From the NCBI GenBank assembly GCA_022036555.1, contig CM039128.1, positions 25,800,719 through 25,864,718 of the forward strand: a stretch of 64,000 nucleotides of DNA. Reading direction: 5' to 3'. Shown in pieces: positions 43,380 through 54,199 of this stretch (the first letter of the stretch is position 1; every line of letters starts with the position of its first letter). Under the pieces are notes generated by a model, which did no database searches, was not told the DNA's origin, and was given only the letters and a program-made list of their open reading frames with translations. Both the position numbers and the translations under genes were made by a program. Source of the DNA: Microstegium vimineum (taxonomy: Eukaryota > Streptophyta > Magnoliopsida > Poales > Poaceae).

Positions 43380-44228
43380 TGTTGACACAAAAATCGTCAG
43401 ATCTGCGAACACCTCGGGCTTATATCCAAATTCGATGTCCAAGGTGTGTCAGTCGATTTGACCAGTTAATCGACAAGAACGATAACTAGAACAAAATTGA
43501 ACGAGACAGCGGCGATGCACCCGGACGTCAAGGCTCAGATTGCTCAAAATGCGGAACTCGCGAGGCTGACGGAGATCGTGTAGATGCAATCCGTCGAGAC
43601 TTCATAAGAACTCGTAGATGAACTAGAACTAATGCACTAAAAGTAGATTTGCTGGAAAAAGTAGACGAAAATAATAGATTTATTTGATTGATTGTATATA
43701 TCTTTTTACACCACCCCTCGATACATATTTATACCCCAGCAGGAGTAGTTGTAAACAGACACGACTCATATCTAAACAAAACTCCTATTTTTAAGGAAAT
43801 AAACGACTCGTGCAAGAGTCGGACTCAAACTATAATAATAATACTGACATAAAAATCACCAGTTTCCTTATCCGTCTTCCTTATAATGAAACCTTCCACC
43901 GGCAGTTTCCTTCAATCCGCAACCTTCTTCTATTGTCATGGGCAGCTTTTTGCTGACGTCAGCTACATCATCCTGCATCCATCGGCAATACTTCCAATCG
44001 AGAATACCCTTCTGCTTCCATCGGCAACATCTTCCATCGGCAAGTATCTTTCTTTTTACCTTGACGTTTCTTCAATCAAACTCACCATCGACGATTTCCT
44101 CTGCTTCCATCGGTAATCTTCTCAAATCTTCTCAGTAGTATCTTGATGTCGATGAGGAATAACAACCATCCCTTTACTGATCAGCGCACTCGGTTCATAT
44201 TGACACGTACCAAAAAACGGTGTCAACA
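43380..44228 (-). repeat. Element A 5' LTR
   Basis: 849 bp. On the minus strand it starts TGTTGACACCGTTTTTTGG and ends TTTTTGTGTCAACA, so the LTR ends themselves form an inverted repeat. It is related to the LTRs at 53318, 54928, 57937, 62741 and 63850. Confidence 0.92.
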
Positions 44229-44397
44229 CTACCATGTTGCCACTAGCATCACCATCCAAATTTCCATTTGTTCCCATGGGTGTACTAATAGACTTTGCTT
44301 CATCTAGATTGAACTTCTTGAGCATGTCCTTGATATACTTGCATTGACTTACAAAGGTCTCATTCTTCCTTGCCACTGTTCTGAACTCTTTTGTCAT
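44229..44397 (-). pseudogene. Ty1/copia pol fragment (RNase H side) hosting element A
   Basis: The minus strand reads ETFVSQCKYIKDMLKKFNL followed by STPMGTNGNLD, the region after RT in copia polyproteins. The match ends near 44397 on one side and at the A insertion on the other, so its remainder, if any, lies left of the window. Confidence 0.75.
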
Positions 44398-44477
44398 CTA
44401 TGTCATTTTCATCAGATTTAACTCTAATGATGTTAAACTATTCATGTGAAAAATCTAAAATACCCCTTAGGTATGAA

Positions 44478-44755
44478 TATGCAATTAATTTTTTTAGCAT
44501 CTTAACCACTTCAAATGAGAAAACTCAAAACTAGAAAGTTGTAGATCTCGTCGAGATCTATATATTTATATAAAATTATCTTCATTTATTTTTATACAAA
44601 AAATATGTTTTTTCTTGGACATATGATAAAATTAAATCATATCTTTTTTTCACGGAATTAAATGAATATATTTTTTTATATCTACAACTTTCTAGTTTTG
44701 AGTTGTTTTTCATTTGAGATCATTAAGAGGCTCAAAAAAATAATTGCATATTCTA
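44478..44755. repeat. Inverted repeat (fold-back MITE-like) upstream of SGF11
   Basis: A left arm at about 44478-44551 (CTCAAAACTAGAAAGTTGTAG) is matched in reverse by a right arm at about 44683-44753 (CTACAACTTTCTAGTTTTGAG). The arms are about 70 bp with few mismatches and an AT-rich centre. I cannot place a clear target duplication. It lies about 260 bp before the SGF11 start codon. Confidence 0.7.
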
Positions 44756-44900
44756 ACATAAAGAGTATTTTCGACTTTCAACCTTGCGGTTTAACACCGT
44801 TAGAGGTAAATCTGATTGAAATGACATGGATGAAAAAAAAAAGTTCAGAGCAATGACAAGTGTGGAAGTTTGTCTTTTTTTAATAGCGTATGTGTAATTG

Positions 44901-44923
44901 ATATATATATATATATATATATA
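44901..44923. repeat. (AT)n microsatellite in SGF11 promoter region
   Basis: About eleven AT dinucleotides lie 92 bp before the start codon. It could serve as a TATA-like region; no other clear TATA box is visible. Confidence 0.85.
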
Positions 44924-45014
44924 TTTTTTGATGGCGTGCCTCAACAAACATACCCTGCGCGGCCGAGCACAGGCACGTCAGAAACCGACCGGCCGGAAGC
45001 ACGAAACGAAGGGC

Positions 45015-48000
45015 ATGTCGTCGTCCAAGGACGCTCCCTTGAGCCCTCGATCCCAGGTACGCCTCCCCTCCTCCCTCCCACGATCTCACTCCCTATTTCT
45101 CTCGATCCGCGATCTAACCTGTAAACCTCCCCGCGCCGGCAGCTGGCGCTCAGTTGCTTCGAGGAGCTCATCGACTGCGCCGTGGCGGACGTCGCGTCGG
45201 AGTGCCACCGCATCGCGCGCCTCGGCCTGGACCGCAGCGTCGACGCCGAGGAGGAGGAGCTCCGCGTCTCGGCGGCACGTGCGGCGGCCGCCGCCGCCGG
45301 AGGCGACCACCACCACCCCGGTGGAGGCGGGGCCGCCGAGGAGGGCGGGAGCAAGGGCGGGGTCGACGTGTTCGGCCAGACGCACCCCGCCATCGCCGCC
45401 GAAGTCGTCGAGTGTATGAACTGCGGTCGCCCTGTCGTGGCCGGCCGCTTCGCCCCGCACCTCGAGAAATGCATGGGAAAGGTAAATCAATCCACCACCG
45501 TTACCGGTCCCGTCCCTTTGGATCTCGGCTGCCTCATATTTACTAGCGTTTGTATGTTTATGCCGTTGAACTGAGTCCGAAAGAGAAAGGGTGAATTGGA
45601 CTTCTTAAGGAATTAAATGGATTGTGGTGCTGCTGTGTCATCTGGATTGTGCTTATCTGGGTGAAATAGGCAGTCAGTTAATTCAGTTTTGTATGCGTTG
45701 TAAAGCACAATAGTAGGTAAAACAGCACCTACATTGGGCTATTGAACTTACAAAATCAGTTGAGTTGAGCTTAATGAGCTATGTTCCTTTTTCATTCTGA
45801 CCCTGAACCTGGATTTTAGTCAAGCCTATCTGTAAGGCCATCCACCTTAACTTCTTTCTAGTGTTATTCCCATGTGGCTAATTATGTACTTGCTTCTATG
45901 TACAGCTGTAGTATACATCCTATTAATATACCTTATAAGTCAAAAGATGTGATAATGTAGAATTATTTCTACACTTAACCAGGTTAACGATTGGTTGCTC
46001 ACCAATTTTTACTTGTCATTTAAGACAGTTACACAGTCTATTAGTTTTAATAGATATTTTTCAGTGAAAATTTCTAAAAAAAATAATGGTACAATATTTC
46101 TTTATGGATTTACTAGTATCATTTCCATGTACTAAATTCTAAAAATATGTGTGTATTCTTGGTCAATGTTTTTAGGTTTGACTGCACCTTCCAATGTACT
46201 TCCTCCATTCCAATTTATAAGACGTTTGACTTTTTTTAATCCAAGTTTGATCACTCGTCTTATTCAAAAAATTTGTGCAAATATAGTTAAATTTAAGTCA
46301 TTCTTGATGAACTTTTATTAATAAAGTAAGCCACGATAAAAGAAGTGATATTATGTACAAATTTTTTAATAAGACAAGTGGTCAAACTTGGTGTCAAAAA
46401 AGTCAAACGTCTTATAATTTGGGATGGAGGAAGTAGCTTCTATTTCAGAACAAAGAGAGCAGGATTTACTCTTTGTAGAATTATCGACAGTTTGTTACAA
46501 ACTGGTTTTTATGCCATGTAGGAAAAATCACCATCCCCAATATCTAAGAAATGTTACAGCTACATCATAACCGTTCTTGCGGACCATGATCAGGCTGTAG
46601 ACTCAATTCTAGAATGGTATGTTAATATGGTGTGAATCCAATTAAAATATTTCGAAACTCCATTCTTATTCCTAAATCTCTGTAAAGTTCTGGGATGATC
46701 TGGAAGAAAGAGGTAATCTCTTTATACCACTACTTTGAATGCCAATCACTTATCTACCTTCAATCTTGGCATTCAGGCTTTGCTAGCCAAGATCCCTTAC
46801 AGATGGTGATCAGCTCTTAAGTAATCGTGCTGAAAATACTATCTTGGCTTTTGATAGCCATGTCCCTACATTTGACATTGGCTTGGTTGCTGACACAAAA
46901 TAGAAGGGGTGTTTTTTTCCACATTTTTTTTAATTATCCTGTCATGCCATTTATTGACACACTATTTTGACTAGTTTGTCAGTTGCTGCGGTCTGCAACA
47001 CTAATATGACACTCGGATTTACACCATTGAAAATAAATAGACACTCCAGTCTTTCCAAATTTCTTAGGTCACTAGAATAATAAGGGAGTTCAGCCTTTTT
47101 CTGATTTCCTTTTGCACCTGCTTGATTGCACAGTACCACCAGCTTGAGAAATGGCTGGCGTTGGGCTGTGATGAGATGGAAAACAAACCCGGCCTCTCAA
47201 GGACCATACTTGCCAGGCAAAGACGCAGGGGACTAGAATGTGTTGGATTGATTCTTGAGCTTGGTCACAATGGGGCAGGCATCTGTGTGGTGTGACAACC
47301 TTCACTTAGCGAGGTGATCTGCAGTCCAGCAGCGGTAATTACTGGCGAACCAAATGAAGAACTCACAGTGTAAAGGAGTCTAAGTTTTCCAAATTCTCTT
47401 GATCTCTTCCACGGAGAGAAATGGATTGTCCTGAGGAAGAAGGTGTTGTAGGCTGATTTGCTAAAATAAGTGCCCGACCTTGAAAGCCTCCATCGATGTT
47501 GATCCTCTATGCCTTGCTGCAGGTTCAAGCCATCCACCAAATTCCAGATAAATAGTTGTTATCTCAGGATAATAACACTGGGCACCCCTTTGATATTACC
47601 AACACAATTGCCATTATCTAAAGCCTGAGCCACAGTGCACCATTTGATGGTTCTTTTGGGGATCTTTTTGATGAGATTTGGGGATAATTCAGAGATTGTT
47701 CTGCCGTCTATGAATGTTTTCTTAGACGGTCACGGTCGGCAAGACCTCGTGTAGTGTTTAGACTGTGTACACGGCGTGTACACGGTTTTACACAGATTAC
47801 ACGTTTTTGTACTATATTGGTAAAAGTAACTATTTTGACATATAAATTATTATTAATTGATATATTCCTAAAACATAATAAAGAATACAAAATTGCATAG
47901 CAACTACTTTTCCAATTTTGTAACTAGTAACTTGCCCGTGTAGGACCGTGTTATCTCCGAACCGTGTCGCCCGTGTAGTCCATGTAGATCCGTGTAGTTC

Positions 48001-50926
48001 GTTTTTGACCGTTTACACGGACTAACCGTGTACTATACTGTTTATGGCCTAAACGACACGCAAAGCTGCTGAGTAACGTGTACACGGCCGTGTAGATGGT
48101 CTATCTATCAAACCACAACATGCTACTGTATGTGAAGCAATGTTCGAAAAAACGTGATTAAACGCTAAACGGAGGCCTAACGTCTCGTTTAGGGCCTAGG
48201 CGCCCAATTAAGCGCTGGACGCGCCTAGACGTTGCGTCTACGCGCTAGGCGACGTGTAGGCGGCGCGGACTCGTAGAAAAACAGTGCTAGGCGTCGTTGG
48301 GCGGGCAGGCGACGGCCGCATGCGTGCGGAAAGTGCGAGCGGGAAAAAAGCGTCGGCTGCAGGCGGACTGCGCGCCAAAACAGAGCGGGCAGCAGGGACG
48401 CCCTGTTCGCTTGGCTTATCAACCACCGAAACAGTGTTTTTCTTTCACAACAAAACAACAGAAACAGCATCAGCCATCTTATCGGTCACCGAAACGATTA
48501 GGCGAACAGGGCGTAGATAGGTATGGCAAAATTACTCTGCTCCTGTTCTTTCCTCACACACATGAGGCCATGACCAGCCGCCGTTCTTCCACTGGTAGCG
48601 AGCGGTGCCCTGCTCGAGAAATCGCATGGCCTGGAGGAGAATCAACGGAGCTGCTCAAGAAATCAGCACATCCTGGAGAGGAATCCAGTGCTGGTACAGG
48701 TGATGGCATTCTCCTACGGTCCATCCCCTGCGTTGTCGCCTGCAAAGCCCTGCGCCCCTGCTGCCCTTGTGCTGCTGACTTAGTAGTGTTATTACATAGT
48801 ACTCCCTCCGTTCCAAATTATAAGTCGCTTTGACTTTTTTGGTACGTCCATTTTGCTATGTACCTAGATATAATAATATGTCTAGATACATAGCAATATG
48901 GATGAACCAAAAAAGTCAAAACGACTTATAATTTGGAACGGAGGGAGTACTTACTATGGATCTTGCTCTGAGCAGCAAAAAAATAGATAAATAAATAAAC
49001 AAACAAACGATTAATCACGTTTAATCTTCCTAGGTGCTAGTCAGTAGGCTAGCGCCTGCCTAGCGCCTAGCGTTTTCTTGAACATTGATGTGAAGAGACC
49101 CACCCAAGACCTCAAGGTTATGAATACCATGACTCTAAGATCTCTATATTTGGGGTGACCGATTCACTTTTTCCCAAGAGAAAGATAATTGCAACCATTT
49201 GCCTTCTCCTGTGCAGTCCATAGAAAACCTTCCATCTCTTGTCGATGGTTCTAATCACCAATATGGGGAGATCCATTGGAATCATGAGATAGGTAGGGAC
49301 AGCAGTCATCGCTATCCAACACAGTTCATAAGATACACTTTCCAGTTTGGAGGGTTATCCGCCAGTTTACCTATCAAAGTATGAATCTCAGCTTTAGATG
49401 GTTTTCTGATGTTCAGTGGGAAGACCAAATTAACTGCATGGGGGCTCCTTCTCACAAGCTAGCCTGCTATCCTCTTGCTTGCACTGAATAGGTGTTTTTG
49501 AAAGCAAGGTGATCACCCCTCACCTGTTACATAGATTGACTACTGATTAAGCAGTTCAACTGAATTAGTAGGTTTCTGTGATCAGGTAAAATTATGATCA
49601 CTGTCGCACCTATTCGTAATCAGAAGTTTGGGCACCATTCAATTTTGTTCATGGTAGTTCAGGCTTCACTAATATGTACGCCATACTTGATTTTTTGTGC
49701 AAATCTACATTATGACATGACATGACATTGTATAAAGCAATCCAAGAGGCTAATTGAACTCTGGTATTGGAATGATATGACACAAATTTATGAAGCAGTT
49801 GGTATGAATTGGCCTTCATACTAAAGGGAAATATGAATTTTCATGGTAAATTCTTAACATATTTTTATGTTAGCCTCAGATGGAAACAACCACATTCCTC
49901 TAGCATGCTCAACTATAAGGGTAAGGTCTTAAAAAAAATCCTTAAAACCACCCATGCAGAACTTGAGTTTGTCAGCATCTCAAAAGAATCATCTCCTACT
50001 CCCTCCCGTCCCTAAATAATTGTCTTTCTCGCTTCCCGAGAAACAACTACCGACAATTATATATTAAAATATATAAATATTTATGTTAAGTAATTAGTAT
50101 CACCGAAAAGATCTTTTTGTCTAGTTTTTAACAAATTTATTTGAAGATATAAATATTGCTCGTATTTTCTATAAATCAAGTCAAACTTGTGGCACGAAAA
50201 CCCAAAACGACACTTATTTAGGGACGGAGGGAGTATACCACAATGAGGGTTGATGGTCTTGTCCAGCTTTTGAATTGGGCTCATGGATTAATGTTAACAT
50301 GTAACCAATTCCCAACTATCGAGGTGAACTCTTATCCTTTGCTGCCCCAACCAGTCAATTTGCCTTAGAATGGACACTCTTCTTTTTTGTTTGAATTAAT
50401 TTTGAGAAGCTCTTCATCCTGGGTTTACATTTGCAGTGGTTAGGATAATTTCTTTTCGTCTTTGTGTAGACTTGGGTTGACTACATACTGGTTCTCCTGT
50501 CTGGGCCCTGTTTGGCAAAGTTCATTTAATCTAGTTTACTAGTTGGAGAATGGAGTACTGGAAATAGCTTCATGTAGATGCAGCATTTTTGTCATGATAA
50601 TGATTGGCTTATTGTCCTATCATTTATGTGTCAACTATACCTACTTTTTAGTTGGAACTAGTATTTCTTGCATAAAGAAAATACATTTTATTTTGTCCTT
50701 CAGATCCATTGATTGCAATTATTTGCTATTTCAGGGGCGGAGAGCTCGAACGAAAATTACAAGGAGCAGTACAGCTGGGCGCACCAGAAGCAGCAACGGT
50801 AGCGCTGCTACTTCCTACTCTCCATACTCCACCATGGCGAACCCTAATAGGGCAAGCATCCCTAATGGTGGGACTGATGGTGGCAGCGGCTTCCCAAGGG
50901 GAGATTACAGCAACCATGCGCCGTAG
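45015..50926 (+). CDS. SGF11: SAGA-associated factor 11 homologue (three coding exons)
   Basis: Coding exons are 45015-45056, 45143-45481 and 50735-50926; both introns are phase 0 with GT/AG borders, giving 190 residues. Residues 15-44 form an amphipathic helix (LALSCFEELIDCAVADVASE) that in the family clamps SUS1/ENY2. An acidic and Ala/Gly-rich linker follows, then VDVFGQTHP. The family zinc finger comes next, C105-X2-C108-X11-H120-X3-C124, ending CMGK. The last exon encodes a basic tail (GRRARTKITRS). In yeast and animals SGF11 with SUS1, ATXN7/SGF73 and UBP8 forms the SAGA module that removes ubiquitin from histone H2B, and its finger contacts the nucleosome acidic patch. Length is close to other plant copies. 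All key residues are intact, so I judge it functional. Confidence 0.9.
46199..46433. mobile_element. Stowaway-like MITE 1
   Basis: 235 bp with terminal inverted repeats CTTCCTCCATTCCAATTTAT and its reverse (GGGATGGAGGAAG), flanked by TA dinucleotides. It moves by a Tc1/mariner-type transposase supplied elsewhere. Confidence 0.85.
46950..47705 (-). pseudogene. LINE (L1-type) fragment: C-terminal end of reverse transcriptase ORF
   Basis: The minus strand reads the Cys/His-type region that ends plant LINE ORF2: HRWRLSRSGTYFSKSAYN at about 47490 and CLFIFNGVNPS, with a preceding IPKRTIKWCTVAQAL segment at about 47650. Stops and frame changes are frequent. The preceding part of the same protein is found at 49096-49500, so later insertions split it. 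Confidence 0.75.
47706..48137. other. CCGTGTA-rich insert between LINE and hAT element
   Basis: About 430 bp with many copies of CCGTGTA or its reverse TACACGG at both ends and an AT-rich centre. It resembles subterminal repeats of a hAT-type non-autonomous element, but I cannot define its ends or a duplication. Confidence 0.45.
48399..48513. mobile_element. Small MITE nested in hAT element
   Basis: About 115 bp starting CGCCCTGTTCGCTTGGC and ending GGCGAACAGGGCG. The ends are inverted copies of each other, like common grass MITEs with this terminus. The target duplication is not clear. Confidence 0.65.
48802..48947. mobile_element. Stowaway-like MITE 2
   Basis: 146 bp with near-perfect terminal inverted repeats CTCCCTCCGTTCCAAATTAT and TA on both sides. 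The arms extend about 60 bp, so the element can fold almost completely. It is nested in the hAT element. Confidence 0.92.
49096..49500 (-). pseudogene. LINE fragment: reverse transcriptase region preceding 47705
   Basis: The minus strand reads NIRKPSKAEIHTLIGKLADN and downstream WEKVNRSPQI-type segments, the late RT region of plant L1 ORF2. Stops and frameshifts are frequent. It is the upstream half of the LINE split by the hAT insertion. Confidence 0.65.
49999..50233. mobile_element. Stowaway-like MITE 3
   Basis: 235 bp, ends CTCCCTCCCGTCCCTAAATA and its reverse (TTTAGGGACGGAGGGAG), with flanking TA dinucleotides. It lies 500 bp before the last exon of SGF11. Confidence 0.88.
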
Positions 50927-51760
50927 GGATGCTGAGTGAGCCTGTACTCAGGTTTGGTTGTGCCGTAGGAGGTGCTGACTCAGCCTGTACTAAGGTTGCC
51001 TTGCCGTGTATGGCATGAAACAAGTTTCGTTGGTAAGCATGGTCTATGAACCACGAATACCACTCTGGTGATCAGTGAAGGTCAGGAGCCATGGGCGAAG
51101 ATTGAATCCTGCTTTTAAAACCCGTCGAGAAGATCGCCTGTTGGTCAGCGGATTTCACCTTCTGTACAGCTTGTTGCTTCGATCAGAGCACTTTGTATGA
51201 CTTGTCTGTGGCATATCTGGTGTTGCGAGAAAAAAGTGCGACGGACTGAGCAAGCTGCTGAGCTGATCCGTGCCATTATCGCGCACGTGAATAAGCGAAT
51301 TTCTTGCCCGTGCGCCGTACCCTGCCACCATGAACCAGAGAAATCACAGCGTTATTATGGTTACAAGTTACAGGAAAGAGCTCTACAGGCCCTTGCCTGC
51401 TCATACATAACACAATGCGTTTTCTTCTTTTTGTTGTCCATTGTGCCTGCTCAATCAGAGGCCTTGCCGTGATGTACAATGTCGGCCAGTTCCCAGCAAG
51501 AAATTTTTGGCTGGGAATTCGCCAACACCAACAAGATGCATGCGTATCCTATATCCTTGAAGAAAATATACCCACGTACGGTTTCTTGTCACGATGCAAG
51601 AAGTGCTCCACTTTCTCAGTTTGCACACTGCAGCAGTGCTGCTAGAGTATCTTTCTGCTTTGAACATGATGGTCCAAATTGGAATTTCCCGAAAGGTAGT
51701 CATCCAAAGTTCCAAACTAACAACCCCGCTGGTTCACGTGACACGGTTGCGGGGAGCAAA
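50927..51760 (+). other. SGF11 3' flank and probable 3' UTR
   Basis: It holds a partly duplicated phrase (GAGTGAGCCTGTACTCAGG and GACTCAGCCTGTACTAAGG, 50934-50994) right after the stop codon. I see no classical AATAAA close to the stop and no other gene. Confidence 0.5.
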
Positions 51761-51768
51761 GTCAGGAT

Positions 51769-52352
51769 CAGGGTTTTTGTTACCGACCGGTCGGTAACCG
51801 CCCGCTGGCGGTTGGCCGGTAACCGCGGGGAACGGCCCCAAACCGAACGGTTCGTATTTTGAATTCAAACGGCGTAGTTCAAACGGTTTGGGACCGGTAA
51901 CCGGTCGGTTAGGGCCGGTTACCGACCGGTTTGGGCGGTTACCCCCAAACCAAATTTCAAATTTGAAAAAAAAAATTGAAAATGCTGAAAAAATTCCTAA
52001 AAATAGTTCATGATTCTTAAAAATAGTTCATGATTTGTAGAGTCGAATGGTGCAAATTTTTTTCAAATTGGAGTTCGTTTGCTATTTATTTCGACGCGTA
52101 CAAGTTTGGAAAAAATAGAAAAGATCCTTTTTCTTTTTTTTCAAACTTGTACACATCAAAATAAATAACAAACGAACTCCAATTTGAAAAATTTGTACAC
52201 CATTCGACTCTATAAATCATGAACTATTTTTAGGAATTTTTTCAGCATTTTCGATATTTTTTTTCAAATTTGAAATTTAAATTCAAACCGGAACCGAAAC
52301 CGAACCGCCCGGGAGCGGTTTGTCGGTACACCGACCGGTTTTGAAAACCCTG
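51769..52352. mobile_element. hAT-type fold-back MITE, 584 bp
   Basis: Ends CAGGGTTTTTGTTACCGACC and GGTTTTGAAAACCCTG sit inside a perfect 8-bp duplication GTCAGGAT (51761-51768, 52353-52360). The interior is one large inverted repeat: the arm around TTTTTCAAATTGGAGTTCG at about 52060 recurs in reverse at about 52180. GC-rich ends carry repeated ACCGACCGGT palindromes. No coding capacity. Confidence 0.92.
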
Positions 52353-52488
52353 GTCAGGATCATGCTTGCTTGCCGTCGTCATACTCTCTCTCGATCTCTC
52401 TCTTACTTTTGTTTCACCAACTGTTTGATTCCACAAACATAAGTGATCACCCAGAGCACAGGTTATTTATACTGTTTGATCTCCTAAG

Positions 52489-52790
52489 GGCAGCTCCAGC
52501 GTAGACACTGAACCGAGGGAGCAAACATCGATTTTGTTTTTATCGTATCCATCCTCCAGTGTGTGTAGGCCCCATGTGTACTAAAATATTTGCTCTCGCT
52601 GTTCTCTCCGCTCTCTACGCATCAGTTGGATCCGTCTGTTCGCATGCACGAAATGGTTTTTTATTGTCCATGGTTCGACTCATCTGCTATAGTCGATTTT
52701 CATTTCTGACAGCTACGGTTCGACCCCTGCAGTGTTCACGGTTCGATTGTTTGCGTCCACGGTTCGATTGTTCGACACACTGGAGCTGCT
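52489..52790. mobile_element. MITE-like element with GGCAGCTCCAG termini
   Basis: Inverted ends GGCAGCTCCAG and CTGGAGCTGCT are flanked by CTAAG on both sides (52484-52488, 52791-52795). The interior repeats CACGGTTCGATTG several times. The superfamily is uncertain. Confidence 0.65.
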
Positions 52791-52958
52791 CTAAGAATCC
52801 ACACGAGGATAGAGCAAGCATTATATTCCATTTCCACCCTTTTAGAGAATATACCGCATTGCCCTACATCAGTTGATCTAAATTCTGATTTTTTTAATTA
52901 CGTCATAGACGGTTTCATTGGCCTAAAGACTATTTCTCCATCCATGATCATGTACTCA

Positions 52959-53181
52959 GAGCATCTCTGAGAAATTAACCAAATCGTTATCTAAAGATGA
53001 TTTAATTATTATGAAAGGAAAAATATCTTCAACAGACTCCAAAATTTAATAGTTCATCATTTCACCTCGTCTGCGCTCTACTTTTGGATAGCGTACCTCA
53101 CTAATGATCCAGTCTCTTCGTTTACATAGTCTATTCTATTGAAGTGTTCTAGCATTTTCAGGTAATCCCTTAGAGATGTTC
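52959..53181. mobile_element. Probable MITE with GAGCATCTCT termini
   Basis: GAGCATCTCTGAGAAATTAACC at the left has an imperfect inverted copy at the right (GGTAATCCCTTAGAGATGTTC). A target duplication is not evident, so the call is tentative. The remaining stretch to 53317 shows nothing I recognise. Confidence 0.45.
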
Positions 53182-53317
53182 ATTAGTCACTACAAGTTAC
53201 TTACTATACCCAAGAGCCCTTGAGTTTTATTTTCACTCCAAGCTCTAGAAGACTCAGGAGTAGGCTGGGTGGATATATAATTGGATTCTCGTACTGTGAT
53301 TTTTTTAGATAATGTAT

Positions 53318-54148
53318 TGTTGACACCGTTTTTTTTACGTGTCAATATGAACCAGATACACTGATCGGTAGAAGGGTAGTTACACCGATCAGTAGAAAAA
53401 TGGTTGCTTTTCCTTATCGGCATCAGAATCCCACCAATCGGATTGCCGATGGAGACAGGAGATTGAGGAAACAAAAGAAGGTATTGGCTGACCAGAAGGA
53501 TGTTGCTGATGGAAACAGGAGAATATTGCCGATCGGGAATATTGCTGATGGATACAGGTTGATGTGGCTGACGTTAGCAGGAAGTTGCCGATGGCAGTAG
53601 AAGTAGATTGCGGATTGAAAGAGTCTGCCGATGGAAAGTTTCATCGTAAGGAAAATAGATAAGGAAACTAGCGATTTTTATGCTAGTATTATTGTTTTAG
53701 TTTGAGTCCGACTCTTGCACGAGTTGTTTTATTTCCTTAAGAATAGGAGTTTTGTTTAGGTATGAGTCGTATCCATGTATAACTCCTTTTACCGGAGTAT
53801 AAATATGTATCCAGGGGAGGTGTAGAAAATATATAATCAATCAAATACAATCCTACTACTTTTGTCTACTTTTCCAGCATCTACTTTCAATCGCATTAGT
53901 TCTAGTTTACCTACGAGTTCTTACGACGCCTCGACGGACTGCATCTACACGACCTCCGTCGCCTTCGCAAGTTCCGTGTTTGATCAAGTTGAGCTTTGAC
54001 GTCCGGGCGTATCGCTGTCGTCTCGTTCAATTTTGTTCTAGTTATCGTCCTTGTCGATTAACTGGTCAAATCGACTGGCACACCTTTGGATATTGAGTTC
54101 GGGTATAAGTCCGAGGTATTCGCAGATCCAACGCTTTTTGTGTCAACA
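53318..54148 (+). repeat. Element G 5' LTR
   Basis: 831 bp, TGTTGACACCG to TTTTTGTGTCAACA. A TATAAATA box is near 53798. The first 350 bp carry several TGCCGAT motifs. Confidence 0.9.
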
Positions 54149-54199
54149 CCTCTTTTGGCACACTCGGTGGGATCCTAAATACATCTTTTGATCAAGATC

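Larger units (their letters stand above)
1..44228 (-). mobile_element. Element A: Tat-lineage Ty3/gypsy retrotransposon, left end outside window
   Basis: Reading on the minus strand from the right there is a 5' LTR (43380-44228), PBS, long gag, protease, reverse transcriptase, RNase H, a second (archaeal-type) RNase H, integrase, then an opposite-strand ORF at 1-471. The 3' LTR lies left of the window. Two RNase H domains and an antisense ORF after integrase are known features of the Tat lineage. Gag is interrupted by element B at 5662-41365, and gag reading resumes across that insertion. The element is dead: stops and frameshifts occur in gag, RT and integrase. It inserted into a copia pol fragment at 44229; the flanking five bases are CTACC, and their partner is not in the window. 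Confidence 0.9.
48138..49087. mobile_element. hAT-type non-autonomous element, 950 bp
   Basis: Terminal inverted repeats CAATGTTCGAAAAAACG and its reverse (CGTTTTCTTGAACATTG) are flanked by a perfect 8-bp duplication ATGTGAAG (48130-48137, 49088-49095), the hAT signature. Both ends are rich in CTAGGCG/CGCCTAG subterminal motifs. No transposase is encoded. Two smaller MITEs are nested in it. Confidence 0.88.
45482..50734 (+). other. SGF11 intron 2, 5.25 kb, transposon-filled
   Basis: Donor GTAAAT at 45482 and acceptor TTTCAG at 50729-50734. It contains three Stowaway-like MITEs, a split LINE, a 950-bp hAT element and a small nested MITE. Stretches 45482-46198, 46434-46949 and 50234-50734 look like ordinary AT-rich intron with no feature I recognise. 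Confidence 0.85.

Noticed and set aside
44880..45570. Minus-strand frames opposite SGF11 exons 1 and 2
   Set aside because: They run over GC-rich coding DNA and have no family similarity. The plus strand gives a full SGF11 zinc finger with correct splice sites.
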